Notes under the pieces: generated by a model
Databases searched by the model: none
Told to the model about the DNA's origin: nothing
What the model saw: the letters and a program-made list of their open reading frames with translations, nothing else
Assembly (NCBI GenBank): GCA_013002205.1
Contig: JABDKN010000194.1
Coordinates: forward strand, 1 to 49,977
Reading direction: 5' to 3'
Length of the DNA: 49,977 bases
From: Granulosicoccus sp.
GTDB lineage: Bacteria > Pseudomonadota > Gammaproteobacteria > Granulosicoccales > Granulosicoccaceae
In this document: positions 30,021 to 40,321 of the stretch, in pieces
Numbering within the stretch: the stretch's first letter is position 1
Layout: each line of letters starts with the position of its first letter
Program-made: the position numbers and the translations under genes

Positions 30021-31288
30021 GTCTTGATGTTCAGCCGTATGCTCTTGCCACTATCGATGCGGACGTTATTCTGTTCGGCAAACCAGTCGCCGGATTGAGC
30101 GATCGGGTTGCCTGAGACGGATACCCGCGCACCCACTGTCACCTCGGGATAAGCCGAAAGCGTCATGTTCGGGATCATTGCCATGGAGTCATCGAGCGTC
30201 AGATCCAGAGGCAGATCCTTAACGGTTCTACGGCTGACAGCCAGCGGCATGGGGGGGCCATCTGCAGCGGTTGCATAGATGAACACAGCAGTATCCGGCG
30301 GTACCGCTGCCAGCACTGTCGCATCGATGTCAACACTGACCTTCAACTTGGCCGTTTCGGCAACGCCTTCGCTATCCGGACCAGCGTCATCCGACGATCT
30401 GTTATTGGCACGCGCACCTTCACCAACGGTCGACATGGCCTGTACTGAACGCTCGCGCATCTGCTCGATGGTGGCCAGAGCCTCAGGGTTGTCCTGTGCG
30501 ATGCTGGACAGGCGATCAAAGCCTGACAGTGCTGCCTCATGATCACCAGTTTGCTGCCTGGCGATAGACAATAACCACAGCGTGTGTTCGTTGGCGGGAT
30601 CGATTCGGTTGGCGCGTTCCAGAATCGTGGTGGGTTCACCGGCAAGGTCACCACCCTGAATCATGGCAATCGACTCGGCGAGCTGTGCAAGTGTGGCAAC
30701 ATCCCCGTCATCCAGAGCCAACGCCCTGGCAAATGCATCCTGAGCTTTCGCAAATTCGTTCACTGACAGATAACTGCGTCCCAACAGGCGCCAGCCATCT
30801 ACGTCATCCGGCGTTGTTGCCAGACGTGCTTCCAGTTGAGGCAGTAGATCAGCCAGGGCAGGGGCCTGCTCCATGGTACCTGCACCCTCACCCCCGGACA
30901 CGGAGCGCTGGTCAGCATCCTGCATCATGGAGATGGCAGCCGGGTTGCCCAGTTGCAGATAAAGTGCCCCAGCGGCAAGTGGAACAAATACCGCGATGAC
31001 CATCGCTGCTGCCATCTGACCCCTTCCATTAGCGACCGAGCCAGTCTTAGCCGAACGCAGATCAGCAGCCAGATCGTAATCGAGTTGCTCCCGTTCGTAA
31101 GCGTAGCTGGCCTGATCGATGGAACCGTCGGCCAGTGCGGCATCCAGGGTAGCCAGGCGCTCACGCGCCAGGGTTATATTGACGGCCTCCTGATCAACGG
31201 CATCAGCGTGCGATTTGAATAACGCCGCGAGCAACCAGAAAAGGCACAGTACTACCAGCAACGCGGCAATAATGAAAAACAATGTCAT
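30008..31288 (-). CDS. ccmI: c-type cytochrome biogenesis protein CcmI (CycH-like, TPR)
   Basis: N-terminal TM plus DQEAVNITLARERLATLDAALADGSIDQASYAYEREQLDYDLAADL; TPR region LEARLATTPDDVDGWRLLGRSYLSVNEFAKAQDAFARAL; C-terminal VDIDATVLAAVPPDTAVFIYATAADGPPMPLAVSRRTVKDLPL. Confidence 0.9.
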   Translation of the reverse strand: MTLFFIIAALLVVLCLFWLLAALFKSHADAVDQEAVNITLARERLATLDAALADGSIDQASYAYEREQLDYDLAADLRSAKTGSVANGRGQMAAAMVIAVFVPLAAGALYLQLGNPAAISMMQDADQRSVSGGEGAGTMEQAPALADLLPQLEARLATTPDDVDGWRLLGRSYLSVNEFAKAQDAFARALALDDGDVATLAQLAESIAMIQGGDLAGEPTTILERANRIDPANEHTLWLLSIARQQTGDHEAALSGFDRLSSIAQDNPEALATIEQMRERSVQAMSTVGEGARANNRSSDDAGPDSEGVAETAKLKVSVDIDATVLAAVPPDTAVFIYATAADGPPMPLAVSRRTVKDLPLDLTLDDSMAMIPNMTLSAYPEVTVGARVSVSGNPIAQSGDWFAEQNNVRIDSGKSIRLNIKTQVP

Positions 31289-31385
31289 GCTGGGTTCCGG
31301 GCGTTGTCTGGTGAGAAAGGATATATTGACAGGGTAACAGTGTGGAACCTCGCCAGCTCTGTCAGCAGATTCGACGCATCAGTTA

Positions 31386-31817
31386 TCAGTCGCGTTCGTC
31401 TGAATCGCTGGACCCGGTTTCCTCAAGTTCAATCAGCGTGCCGTGGAAGTCACCCGGGTGCATGAACAGGACAGGGTTACCATGTGCCCCGATGCGGGGC
31501 TCACCATCGCCAAGTAGTCGCGCACCCCTGTCGAGCAGCTCGTCCCTGGCCACCGCGATATCCTCGACTTCCAGGCAGATATGGTGCATTCCGCCACCGG
31601 TGTGACGCTCCAGGAAACGACTGACAGGTGAACCATCCCCCAAGGGTTCAAGCAGTTCGATGCGTGTATTGGGCAGGTCGATGAAAGCAACGGTGACGCC
31701 GTGTTCAGGCAGCTTCTGCGTCTCGGAAATCGTGGCTCCGAGCATGGTCCGCCAACTGTGGCAGGCAAGCGCGAGATCGTTGACGACCAGTGCGACGTGA
31801 TTGAGTCTTCCTATCAT
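31386..31817 (-). CDS. mce: Methylmalonyl-CoA epimerase
   Basis: MIGRLNHVALVVNDLALACHSWRTMLGA...NTRIELLEPLGDGSPVSRFLERHTGGGMHHICLEVEDI...GAHGNPVLFMHPGDFHGTLIELEE. Confidence 0.93.
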   Translation of the reverse strand: MIGRLNHVALVVNDLALACHSWRTMLGATISETQKLPEHGVTVAFIDLPNTRIELLEPLGDGSPVSRFLERHTGGGMHHICLEVEDIAVARDELLDRGARLLGDGEPRIGAHGNPVLFMHPGDFHGTLIELEETGSSDSDERD

Positions 31818-31839
31818 GGGTAGGCTGCCCCGGGTCGTA

Positions 31840-33864
31840 TCATTCGAATTCGATGATGACTGCATCGACGGCAAGGCTGTCGCCGATACTGGCAATCACC
31901 TTCGATACCGTGCCGTTGACGCTGGCGGTGAGCGTGTTTTCCATTTTCATGGCTTCGATGACCGCCAGATCCTGGCCGGCAATCACGGAATCTCCCTCCT
32001 CGACCAGAACTTTCATGAGCAGGCCCGGCATCGGCGACAGCAGGTAGCGCGACAGATCCTGGGATTCCCTGACCGGCATGTGGTACATCAGGTCGGCGAC
32101 ATGTGAATCGAGCACCATGTAATCACGCACCGAGCCACCCTGACTGAGACGCCATCGATGTCCACGGCGTTCGACACCGACATTGACACTGATACCATCG
32201 ACGGTACCGCGGAACAGCCAGTTACCCGGCTCCCAGTCGGCATCGACCCCGGTCAACTTATTGAGTGACACATCGTATCGAACATCAGCGCTCAGGACCG
32301 ACAGCGACTCGCCACCGTTCTCCCCGGCATCCAGCGATTCCTGATCCTGGCCCATCGCTGCCATGACTGAGGAACGTGTCACCAGGGGGGAATGGACGGC
32401 TTTCTGGTCGCGCAGTCGCGTTCGCCACTCCACCCAGGCCGCGATCAGCGGCAATATCTCGTACGCCGTACCCTGATGGACCCGACTGTCAAATCCATCA
32501 GGGAAATGATCGTCGATGAAGCGTGTCGTCAGCTCCCCGGCGTGTAGCGCAGGGTGTGCAAACAATGCCGCAAGAAAGGGTAGATTGCTCTGTACACCGC
32601 GAATGCGATACGCATCGATGGCCTGCTGCATGTGCTCGATTGCCTGTTTTCGCGTGGGTGCCCAGGTGACCAGTTTTGCAATCATCGGGTCGTAGAACAT
32701 GGATATCTCACCACCGGCATCGATGCCGGTGTCCACCCTGGTATAGGCACCGGACTCACTGACCAGGGTGTCTGGTGGTGAATAATGTGTGATGCGGCCT
32801 GTCGAGGGCAGAAACCCCCTGTCTGGATCCTCGGCATACACGCGCGCCTCGAATGACCAGCCGTTCATTTTCACATCGTCCTGTCGTATTGGCAGCAATC
32901 TGTCCTCGGCCACGACGATCATGAGTTCGACCAGATCCACGCCAGTGATGCATTCAGTGACCGGATGTTCCACCTGCAGTCGGGTGTTCATTTCCAGAAA
33001 ATAGAAGTTCTCCTGCGCATCGACGATGAACTCGACTGTACCGGCAGACCGGTAATCCACGGCTGAGGCAAGTGCGACAGCCTGTTCTCCCATCGCCTGG
33101 CGGGTCGTCTCGCTGATGAAGGAGGAGGGGGCCTCTTCGATGACCTTCTGGTGACGGCGTTGAATGGAACATTCCCTCTCACCCAGGTACACACGGTTGC
33201 CATGTGCATCGGCAATCACCTGTATCTCGATATGGCGAGGCTGTTCAATGAATTTCTCGACGAATACACGATCATCGCCAAAGGCATTGCGGGCCTCGTT
33301 CTGCGCCGCTATGAAGCCGTCACGTACCGCCTCCAGCGTGCTGGCCACGCGCATGCCCTTGCCACCGCCTCCGGCAGACGCCTTCAGCATGACAGGGCAG
33401 CCGATCTCCTGCGCCGCGACGTACGCCTCATCGGCACTTGCCATGGCATTCGGGTTGCCGGGAACGGTGCTGACCCCGGCCGATTCGGCCAGCTTCTTTG
33501 ATTCTATCTTGTCACCCATCACTTCAATGGCCCGAATACCGGGTCCTATGAATGTGATGCCTGCCTCGGCCAGGGCCTGGGCAAACCGGGAATTCTCGGA
33601 CAGAAAGCCGAAACCCGGATGTACGGCATCTGCGCCGGTTTGCCGGACGGCCTCCAGAATGGCATCGATGCGCAGGTAGCTGTCAGCCGACGCATTGCCA
33701 CCGATATGCACCGCTTCATCGGCGTGGCGCACATGCAGTGCCTGTGCATCGGCATCCGAATAGACGGCGACCGTCCGGATGCCCAGTCGCCTGGCTGTCC
33801 GGATGACACGACAGGCAATTTCACCGCGATTGGCGATGAGTATTTTCTTGATTGCCTTGTTCAT
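31840..33864 (-). CDS. pccA: Propionyl-CoA (acyl-CoA) carboxylase alpha subunit: biotin carboxylase plus biotin carrier domain
   Basis: KKILIANRGEIACRVIRTARRLGIRTVAVYSDADA...; C-terminal biotinyl motif VIEAMKMENTLTASVNGTVSKV. Start taken at MNKAIKK. Confidence 0.93.
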   Translation of the reverse strand: MNKAIKKILIANRGEIACRVIRTARRLGIRTVAVYSDADAQALHVRHADEAVHIGGNASADSYLRIDAILEAVRQTGADAVHPGFGFLSENSRFAQALAEAGITFIGPGIRAIEVMGDKIESKKLAESAGVSTVPGNPNAMASADEAYVAAQEIGCPVMLKASAGGGGKGMRVASTLEAVRDGFIAAQNEARNAFGDDRVFVEKFIEQPRHIEIQVIADAHGNRVYLGERECSIQRRHQKVIEEAPSSFISETTRQAMGEQAVALASAVDYRSAGTVEFIVDAQENFYFLEMNTRLQVEHPVTECITGVDLVELMIVVAEDRLLPIRQDDVKMNGWSFEARVYAEDPDRGFLPSTGRITHYSPPDTLVSESGAYTRVDTGIDAGGEISMFYDPMIAKLVTWAPTRKQAIEHMQQAIDAYRIRGVQSNLPFLAALFAHPALHAGELTTRFIDDHFPDGFDSRVHQGTAYEILPLIAAWVEWRTRLRDQKAVHSPLVTRSSVMAAMGQDQESLDAGENGGESLSVLSADVRYDVSLNKLTGVDADWEPGNWLFRGTVDGISVNVGVERRGHRWRLSQGGSVRDYMVLDSHVADLMYHMPVRESQDLSRYLLSPMPGLLMKVLVEEGDSVIAGQDLAVIEAMKMENTLTASVNGTVSKVIASIGDSLAVDAVIIEFE

Positions 33865-35396
33865 CACAGTGGGATGTTGTCGTGTTTTTTCCAGGGATTT
33901 TCCAGCTGCTTGCTGCGCAGCATGTCCAGGTCCCTGCAAATATGTGCGCGTGTGCTATGCGGTCGAATGACATCGTCGATGAAACCAAGTCTGCCAGCGA
34001 CAAAGGGGTTGGCAAACTTCTCCCGATACTCACTGGTACGCGCCTCGATGCGCTCAGGGTCGTTCCTGTCAGCGCGAAAAATGATCTCGACCGCCCCTTT
34101 GGGTCCCATGACCGCTATCTCGGCGGACGGGAAGGCGTAATTGACATCCCCGCGCAGGTGCTTGGACGCCATGACGTCATAGGCTCCGCCATAGGCCTTG
34201 CGCGTGATGATCGTGATCTTGGGAACGGTTGCCTCTCCGTAGGCGAATAGCAGCTTGGCGCCGTGTTTGATTATGCCGCCGTACTCCTGGGCTGTGCCAG
34301 GCAGGAATCCCGGTACATCCACGAAGGTGATGATCGGGATGGAAAAGGCATCGCAAAACCGAACGAAGCGTGCAGCTTTGCGACTGGCATTGATGTCCAG
34401 GCAGCCTGCCAGCACCATTGGCTGGTTGGCCACGAACCCGACGGTCTCGCCATTCATGCGTCCCAGTCCGATGACGATATTGGCAGCAAAATCCTCCTGT
34501 ATTTCGAAGAAATCCTCCTCATCACAGACGCCGGTTACCAGTTCGCGAATATCGTAGGGCAGGTTCGGATTTGCCGGGATCAGGGTGTCCAGCGCCATGA
34601 CCTGCCTGCCAGGGTCATCTGCCGTGTCGCGACGCGGTGCCGGCTCCTGATTGCTCGATGGCAGAAAGTGCAGGAAACGCCTGACCTGCAGCAAGGCTTC
34701 GATGTCGTTGTCGAATGCGCAATCGGCAACACTGCTCTTGCTCGTATGGGTGCCGGCGCCCCCGAGTTCTTCCTGGGTCACTTCTTCATGGGTGACCGTC
34801 CTGACCACTTCCGGCCCGGTAACGAACATGTACGAAGTATCGCGAACCATGAAGATGAAATCGGTCATGGCCGGTGAATAGACGGCACCTCCGGCACACG
34901 GTCCCATCACCAGAGAGATCTGCGGAATGACGCCAGAGGCGAGAATGTTGCGCTGAAATACGTCGGCGTAGCCGCCCAGTGAAGCAACACCTTCCTGGAT
35001 GCGCGCACCACCTGAGTCATTGATTCCAACCACGGGCGCCTGCACTTTCATCGCATGATCCATCAACTTGCAGATCTTGCGCGCATGGGCGGCGGAGAGT
35101 GAACCACCCAGAACCGTAAAATCCTGGCTGAAAGCAAAGACCAGGCGACCGTCGACGCGTCCGTAGCCGATCACGACGCCGTCACCCGGGACACGGTTGT
35201 CCTGCATGCCGAAGTCGTGGCAGTCATGCTCGACGAACATGTCCCATTCCCGAAACGTGTGCGGGTCGAACAGCACAGCCAGTCGCTCGCGGGCGGTGAG
35301 TTTGCCCTTGGCATGTTGAGCGTCTACACGTTTTTCACCTCCTCCGGCCAGTGCCGCGGCGCGCATCTGCTCCAGACGCGAATGGATGGTGTTCAT
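33864..35396 (-). CDS. pccB: Propionyl-CoA (acyl-CoA) carboxylase beta subunit
   Basis: [33 protein letters not shown]...[30 protein letters not shown]...[52 protein letters not shown]. Confidence 0.95.
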   Translation of the reverse strand: MNTIHSRLEQMRAAALAGGGEKRVDAQHAKGKLTARERLAVLFDPHTFREWDMFVEHDCHDFGMQDNRVPGDGVVIGYGRVDGRLVFAFSQDFTVLGGSLSAAHARKICKLMDHAMKVQAPVVGINDSGGARIQEGVASLGGYADVFQRNILASGVIPQISLVMGPCAGGAVYSPAMTDFIFMVRDTSYMFVTGPEVVRTVTHEEVTQEELGGAGTHTSKSSVADCAFDNDIEALLQVRRFLHFLPSSNQEPAPRRDTADDPGRQVMALDTLIPANPNLPYDIRELVTGVCDEEDFFEIQEDFAANIVIGLGRMNGETVGFVANQPMVLAGCLDINASRKAARFVRFCDAFSIPIITFVDVPGFLPGTAQEYGGIIKHGAKLLFAYGEATVPKITIITRKAYGGAYDVMASKHLRGDVNYAFPSAEIAVMGPKGAVEIIFRADRNDPERIEARTSEYREKFANPFVAGRLGFIDDVIRPHSTRAHICRDLDMLRSKQLENPWKKHDNIPL

Positions 35397-37294
35397 GATG
35401 GCTCCCTGGCCAGGCCCAGCGAGCGCAGGCTTTGCGTGACGTCCTCCAGGACACTCGGGTCTTCGATAGTGGCAGGCATATTCCACTCTGTGGAATTGGC
35501 TATGGAGCGCAGGGTGCCGCGCAGTATCTTGCCTGATCGGGTTTTGGGTAATTTGTCCACCACTGCAACGAGCTTGAATGCAGCCACAGGCCCTATGTCA
35601 TCACGTACCTGTTTGATCAGCTCGGCTTTGACCTGTTCATGCGGTTTGGTGCAGCCGTCGTTGAGAATGACCAGGCCGACGGGTAGCTGGCCCTTGAGTT
35701 CATCGTGTACGCCCATGACCGCGCACTCTGCCACATCGGGATGATTGGACAGGGCTTCTTCCATGGCGCCGGTGGATAACCGGTGGCCAGCCACATTGAT
35801 GACGTCATCGGTTCGAGCCATGACGAATACATAACCGTCGTCGTCGATGAAACCTGCATCGCCGGTTTCATAGTAGCCCGGGAAGTGATCGAAATAGCCG
35901 CTCTTGTAGCGTGCTTCGGCCCCCCAAAGATTGATGAAGGTGCCCGGTGGTAACGGAAGTTTAACCACGATGGATCCGATATCCCCGGTTGCAACGCGCG
36001 TCCCGTCCTCATCCAGTATCTGCACGTCATAGCCAGGAACGGCGACTGACGGCGAGCCCGGAACCACCGGCATCGGTTCGATCCCCTGGCAGTTCGCACA
36101 GATGGAATAGCCGGTTTCGGTCTGCCACCAGTGATCGATGACGGGTACCTTGAGTTTGTCCTGCGCCCATTGCAGCGTATCCGGGTCACAGCGTTCACCT
36201 GCCAGATACAGTGCCTGCAGCCCTGAGATGTCATAGTGCTGCAGGAAGGATCCCTCGGGGTCGACCCGCTTGATGGCTCGAAACGCGGTGGGTGCAGTGA
36301 ACAGCACCTTGACCCGATTCTGTTCGATTACTCGCCAGAAAGCGCCGGCATCCGGCGTTCCGACTGGCTTGCCCTCATACATGACAGTCGTGCAGCCCTT
36401 GAAAAGCGGGCCGTAGATGATGTAGGAATGCCCCACAACCCAGCCTATGTCGGACGCTGCCCAGTACACATCGCCGGGCTGCACATTGTAGATGGCAGAC
36501 ATGGTCCATTTGAGAGAAACCACGGTTCCGCCCGTGTCCTTGACGACGCCCTTGGGAGAGCCGGTGGTGCCAGAGGTATAGAGTATGTACAGCGGATGGG
36601 TGCTGTTGACCGGTACACACTCGACCGCTTCAGCCTCGGCCATCTCTGCATCCCAATCCAGGTCTCTGCCCGGTGTCATGGCCCAGTGGCTCTGTGGCCG
36701 CTGGAAGACAATACAGCCACTGACGCCGGCGGTAGCGATCTGCAGAGCATCGTTGACCAGCGGCTGGTATTCCACCACCCGGCCCGGCTCGATTCCGCAG
36801 GAGGCACTGACGATCAGTTTCGGGCTGCAGTCGTTGATACGCACGGCCAGTTCCCGCGCGGCAAATCCGCCGAACACGACCGAGTGGATGGCACCAAGGC
36901 GAGCACACGCAAGCACGGCTATGACTGCTTGGGGAATCATCGGCATGTAGATCAGCACGCGATCACCGCGTTCGATTCCCCTGGAGCGCAACACGCCGGC
37001 GAACCGGGCAACCTGGTCTCGCAGCTGACGGTAGCTGAATGTGGTGTGAGAATCGGTGACCGGACTGTCGTGTATCAGCGCGGGCTGCTCACCCCGCCCG
37101 TTCTCTACATGGACATCCAGCGCGTTGTAGCAGGCATTGATCTCACCATCGTCGAACCAGGTATTGTACGGAGACCGGCTGGTATCGATACCCCTGGTGG
37201 GTGATTTGAACCAGTGAACGTCACGCGCACGTTCCAGCCAGTAGGCGGATGGGTCAGCCAGAGAGCGCTGATGTTCAGTTTGATAATCGGCCAT
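35393..37294 (-). CDS. prpE: Propionyl-CoA synthetase (AMP-forming acyl-CoA synthetase)
   Basis: [50 protein letters not shown]...[29 protein letters not shown]...[41 protein letters not shown]...[13 protein letters not shown]. Confidence 0.93.
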   Translation of the reverse strand: MADYQTEHQRSLADPSAYWLERARDVHWFKSPTRGIDTSRSPYNTWFDDGEINACYNALDVHVENGRGEQPALIHDSPVTDSHTTFSYRQLRDQVARFAGVLRSRGIERGDRVLIYMPMIPQAVIAVLACARLGAIHSVVFGGFAARELAVRINDCSPKLIVSASCGIEPGRVVEYQPLVNDALQIATAGVSGCIVFQRPQSHWAMTPGRDLDWDAEMAEAEAVECVPVNSTHPLYILYTSGTTGSPKGVVKDTGGTVVSLKWTMSAIYNVQPGDVYWAASDIGWVVGHSYIIYGPLFKGCTTVMYEGKPVGTPDAGAFWRVIEQNRVKVLFTAPTAFRAIKRVDPEGSFLQHYDISGLQALYLAGERCDPDTLQWAQDKLKVPVIDHWWQTETGYSICANCQGIEPMPVVPGSPSVAVPGYDVQILDEDGTRVATGDIGSIVVKLPLPPGTFINLWGAEARYKSGYFDHFPGYYETGDAGFIDDDGYVFVMARTDDVINVAGHRLSTGAMEEALSNHPDVAECAVMGVHDELKGQLPVGLVILNDGCTKPHEQVKAELIKQVRDDIGPVAAFKLVAVVDKLPKTRSGKILRGTLRSIANSTEWNMPATIEDPSVLEDVTQSLRSLGLAREPS

Positions 37295-37409
37295 CGAGTC
37301 TGCAAACCTCCGTGACACCGGAACAAGCCGCACCGGGCAGCCGTCCGGCCAGTATAAAGCGTCATTCCGTAAAACGCTTGTTCACGGGGAGCTCAGCCTT
37401 TGCGCAAGA

Positions 37410-38360
37410 TCAATGGCGAGACAGATAACCTCGATGAGACGATAAAAGGCGATTTCCAGACGGCCTCCATCGTCTCATCGAGGTTGGCCCGACACGCTGC
37501 AGCAGGACGAGAAACAGACTGGTCGCCAGCAGCCAGCCCGCGCTGCCTGCGTGTTCGATGACGCGAATATCATCGTTGTCAAACGATGAGTCCGGGTGTT
37601 GCTGGCCATTGCCTGGCTGGAGGTAGAAATCCAGTTCCTCCGACTCCAGTGGCAGATCTGATAAATTGGTGAAATCTGCGGCGGAGATACTGTCCAGCTG
37701 GCGATGATCGTAGGCATCGTGAAGTGTCAGGCGGACATCATAGAGTCCCGCCGGATAGTGCTGAACCAGTTCGATTTCTATGCGGTATTCATCGGACGGG
37801 CTGTTACCGTACAGGGTGAAGGTGTCGCTGATGTGCAGCCGCTCGGACTGCGCGAAGGTTCGCTGTATGTCCAGGGACACATACACGTCCAGCTCATTGT
37901 GGCGAGTGTCCGCGTCCAGTGTCAGACTGAATCCTGTGTAATAGCCATCCTGATCCTGATCAGAGAACAGCAGCATTCCAATGTCCGTTATCCACGCGTC
38001 CTCTGCACTCCAGGGGATATGTCCCAGGGTCGTATCCTGCAGTTCAGGGTCGCTGGTGTACAAAGCGCCAGCGGGATCGGGAAAATACCCTTGCGGGACG
38101 TCGATGCCCGGCTGCACACCGCTCAGCGCAGACTCCTCCAGGCTGCGATAGGACGCCATGGTGGGTACTGAGGCGGCTGCATCGCCCGGGATTGCTGCAA
38201 AAACGGCACTGGCGGGGTGTGACAGTAGTGCCAGAAGCGTCAGTTTCCCCAATAGTGTAGTGATACCGAAAGGTTGAGCAGAGCAGTCCAAGCCCTGGAT
38301 GTGCCGCTGAATCCGGTGCCTGGAGGGCCGAAAGAGCGGTAATGGGTTGTGCTTTACCAT
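37410..38360 (-). CDS. Exported protein resembling the choice-of-anchor H family (tentative), with C-terminal hydrophobic segment plus basic tail
   Basis: 316 aa. N-terminal hydrophobic signal; SDQDQDGYYTGFSLTLDADTRHNELDVYVSLDIQ; C-terminal HAGSAGWLLATSLFLVLLQRVGPTSMRRW. The tail is encoded by an inverted repeat. Confidence 0.6.
   Translation of the reverse strand: MVKHNPLPLFRPSRHRIQRHIQGLDCSAQPFGITTLLGKLTLLALLSHPASAVFAAIPGDAAASVPTMASYRSLEESALSGVQPGIDVPQGYFPDPAGALYTSDPELQDTTLGHIPWSAEDAWITDIGMLLFSDQDQDGYYTGFSLTLDADTRHNELDVYVSLDIQRTFAQSERLHISDTFTLYGNSPSDEYRIEIELVQHYPAGLYDVRLTLHDAYDHRQLDSISAADFTNLSDLPLESEELDFYLQPGNGQQHPDSSFDNDDIRVIEHAGSAGWLLATSLFLVLLQRVGPTSMRRWRPSGNRLLSSHRGYLSRH
37427..37485. 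repeat. 17-bp perfect inverted repeat AACCTCGATGAGACGAT-N25-ATCGTCTCATCGAGGTT (dispersed motif copy B)
   Basis: Arms 37427-37443 and 37469-37485 are exact reverse complements. Left arm shares TAACCTCGATGAGACGATAA with copies A and C. Confidence 0.85.
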
Positions 38361-38611
38361 GATGTTGAGTGTCCCTGTGGTGATCGCAGGGAACAGCCTG
38401 GACCCGGGGGACTGAACCGAAACTTAACCAATGATGATGGCGTGCAGGGCCTGTCAGGTCGATGTGTCGATATGTGCCGTCATTCACATGACGTTGACAC
38501 GGCGCGGACATACGGTGACAATTCAGATTCTGTTCTCAAACGGCAGGCGCCGTTCCCTGTGTGATGGGAAGGCATCCGCACGATCAAGCACATCCCGTAA
38601 GGATATAAGAA

Positions 38612-38854
38612 ATGGCGAAAGGGCAGTCTCTTCAGGAACCATTCCTGAATACCCTGCGTAAAGAGCGAATTCCGGTGGCAATTTATCTGGTCAACGGAAT
38701 CAAGCTGCAGGGTCAAATCGAGTCTTTCGACCAGTTCGTCGTTTTACTCAAGAACACCGTCAACCAGATGGTCTACAAGCACGCTATCTCGACCGTGGTA
38801 CCCAGCAGGCCTGTCAAGATCGCCATGCCGGGTGAGGAAGACGGCGGGGAGTAG
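38612..38854 (+). CDS. hfq: RNA chaperone Hfq
   Basis: [66 protein letters not shown]. Confidence 0.99.
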   Translation: MAKGQSLQEPFLNTLRKERIPVAIYLVNGIKLQGQIESFDQFVVLLKNTVNQMVYKHAISTVVPSRPVKIAMPGEEDGGE

Positions 38855-38908
38855 TCACTATCAGCGTACTCTGCGGTTGTTCAGGGGCGTCCAGGAGTCA
38901 GCGCAGGA

Positions 38909-40282
38909 TTGTTTGAACGCCCCGACAGTGGAGACAGAGCGCTCCTGGTACACATCGATATTGCCCGGTTCCGAGCACCGGGGGGCCATTTGGCGCACCG
39001 ATCCGGTCATGGTGAGCAGGAGCCCATCACGAATATCGAGGATGAACGCGCGGAATTCGCCGAGCTGGCACGCTCGGCCGGCCTGGAAGTGCTCGGGCTG
39101 ATTACCGGCAGCCGCGTGAAGCCATCCGCGCGTCATTTCATTGGTAAAGGCAAGATCGAGGAGCTCAGGCAGGCGATAGTCGAGCAGGGTCCGGATGTGA
39201 TTCTGTTCGGACAGGCTCTCACGCCCAGTCAGGAACGAAATCTGGAGCGTGAACTGAACGTTCGTGTACTGGACCGCAACAGCCTGATTCTCGATATTTT
39301 CGCGCAGCGCGCCCGCACGTTCGAGGGCAAGCTACAGGTGGAGCTTGCTCAATTGGTGCATTTGTCCACCAGATTGGTACGTGGATGGACCCACCTGGAA
39401 CGCCAGAAAGGTGGCATCGGTTTGCGGGGACCGGGAGAGACCCAGCTGGAAACGGATCGTCGCCTGTTGAATGAACGGGTGAAAGTACTCAAAAAACGGC
39501 TGGTCAAGGTGCGTCAGCAACGTGAACAGGGTCGTAGCCAGCGAGGCAAGTCAGGAATCTGCACCGTGGCGCTGGTCGGTTACACCAATGCCGGAAAATC
39601 CACGCTTTTCAACCGCATGACCGAAGAAAACGTCTATGCTGCGGATCAGTTGTTCGCCACCCTGGACCCGACCCTGCGTCGGCTGGATCTGGCAGGTGGT
39701 GTCAGTGCGGTGCTGGCAGATACAGTGGGATTCATTCGCGATCTGCCACATGAGCTGATTGACGCGTTTCGGTCAACTTTGACTGAAACCCTTGAAGCTG
39801 ATCTTTTACTGCATATTGTTGACGACAGCGATCAGGAAAGTGATCAGCGACGTGACGATGTAGACAGTGTGCTGGCAGGAATCGGCGCGGACAAGTTGCC
39901 TCAGCTGATGGTTTTCAACAAGATTGATATTTCGGGGCACTCTGCACGAGTTGAGTGGTCTGAACGTGGAGAGGTGCGCTCTGTCTGGCTGTCGGCCGTC
40001 ACTGGCGAAGGGGTTGCACAGTTACTGGATGCGATAAGTGACCGGCTGTCGGCACAGCGTGTATCCGGCTGGCTTCAGGTATTGCCTTCACAGGGTAAAC
40101 TCAGGGCTCAGTTGTTCGCAGTGTCAGCGGTTTTGGAAGAAGTGGTGCAGGACGACGGCAGCATCAAACTGCTGCTTGATATAGATTCGGCGGAGTTTGC
40201 GCGGATAGCGCGCGAACACCAGATGTCGATAGAGTCAATCGTGCCCGATCACCCGCCCCTTGCGGCAGGTGGTCGAGGTTAA
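38909..40282 (+). CDS. hflX: GTPase HflX (TTG start as given)
   Basis: GRGPGETQLETDRR-like GLRGPGETQLETDRRLL; GYTNAGKSTLFNRMT; DTVGFIRDLPHELIDAFRSTLTE. Confidence 0.97.
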   Translation: MFERPDSGDRALLVHIDIARFRAPGGHLAHRSGHGEQEPITNIEDERAEFAELARSAGLEVLGLITGSRVKPSARHFIGKGKIEELRQAIVEQGPDVILFGQALTPSQERNLERELNVRVLDRNSLILDIFAQRARTFEGKLQVELAQLVHLSTRLVRGWTHLERQKGGIGLRGPGETQLETDRRLLNERVKVLKKRLVKVRQQREQGRSQRGKSGICTVALVGYTNAGKSTLFNRMTEENVYAADQLFATLDPTLRRLDLAGGVSAVLADTVGFIRDLPHELIDAFRSTLTETLEADLLLHIVDDSDQESDQRRDDVDSVLAGIGADKLPQLMVFNKIDISGHSARVEWSERGEVRSVWLSAVTGEGVAQLLDAISDRLSAQRVSGWLQVLPSQGKLRAQLFAVSAVLEEVVQDDGSIKLLLDIDSAEFARIAREHQMSIESIVPDHPPLAAGGRG

Positions 40283-40321
40283 TACAATCGCCGGTTACCC
40301 GGCTTTGGAGCAAAGAACCTT

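Noticed and set aside
36236-37204. 322-aa plus-strand ORF opposite prpE
   Set aside because: Antisense shadow ORF with no domain signature.
40279-40310. Partial match TTAACCTCGA (reverse strand) and small GCCGG-TTAC-CCGGC hairpin between hflX and hflK
   Set aside because: Only 10 nt match the dispersed motif and the stem is 5 bp; not enough to call a repeat copy or terminator.
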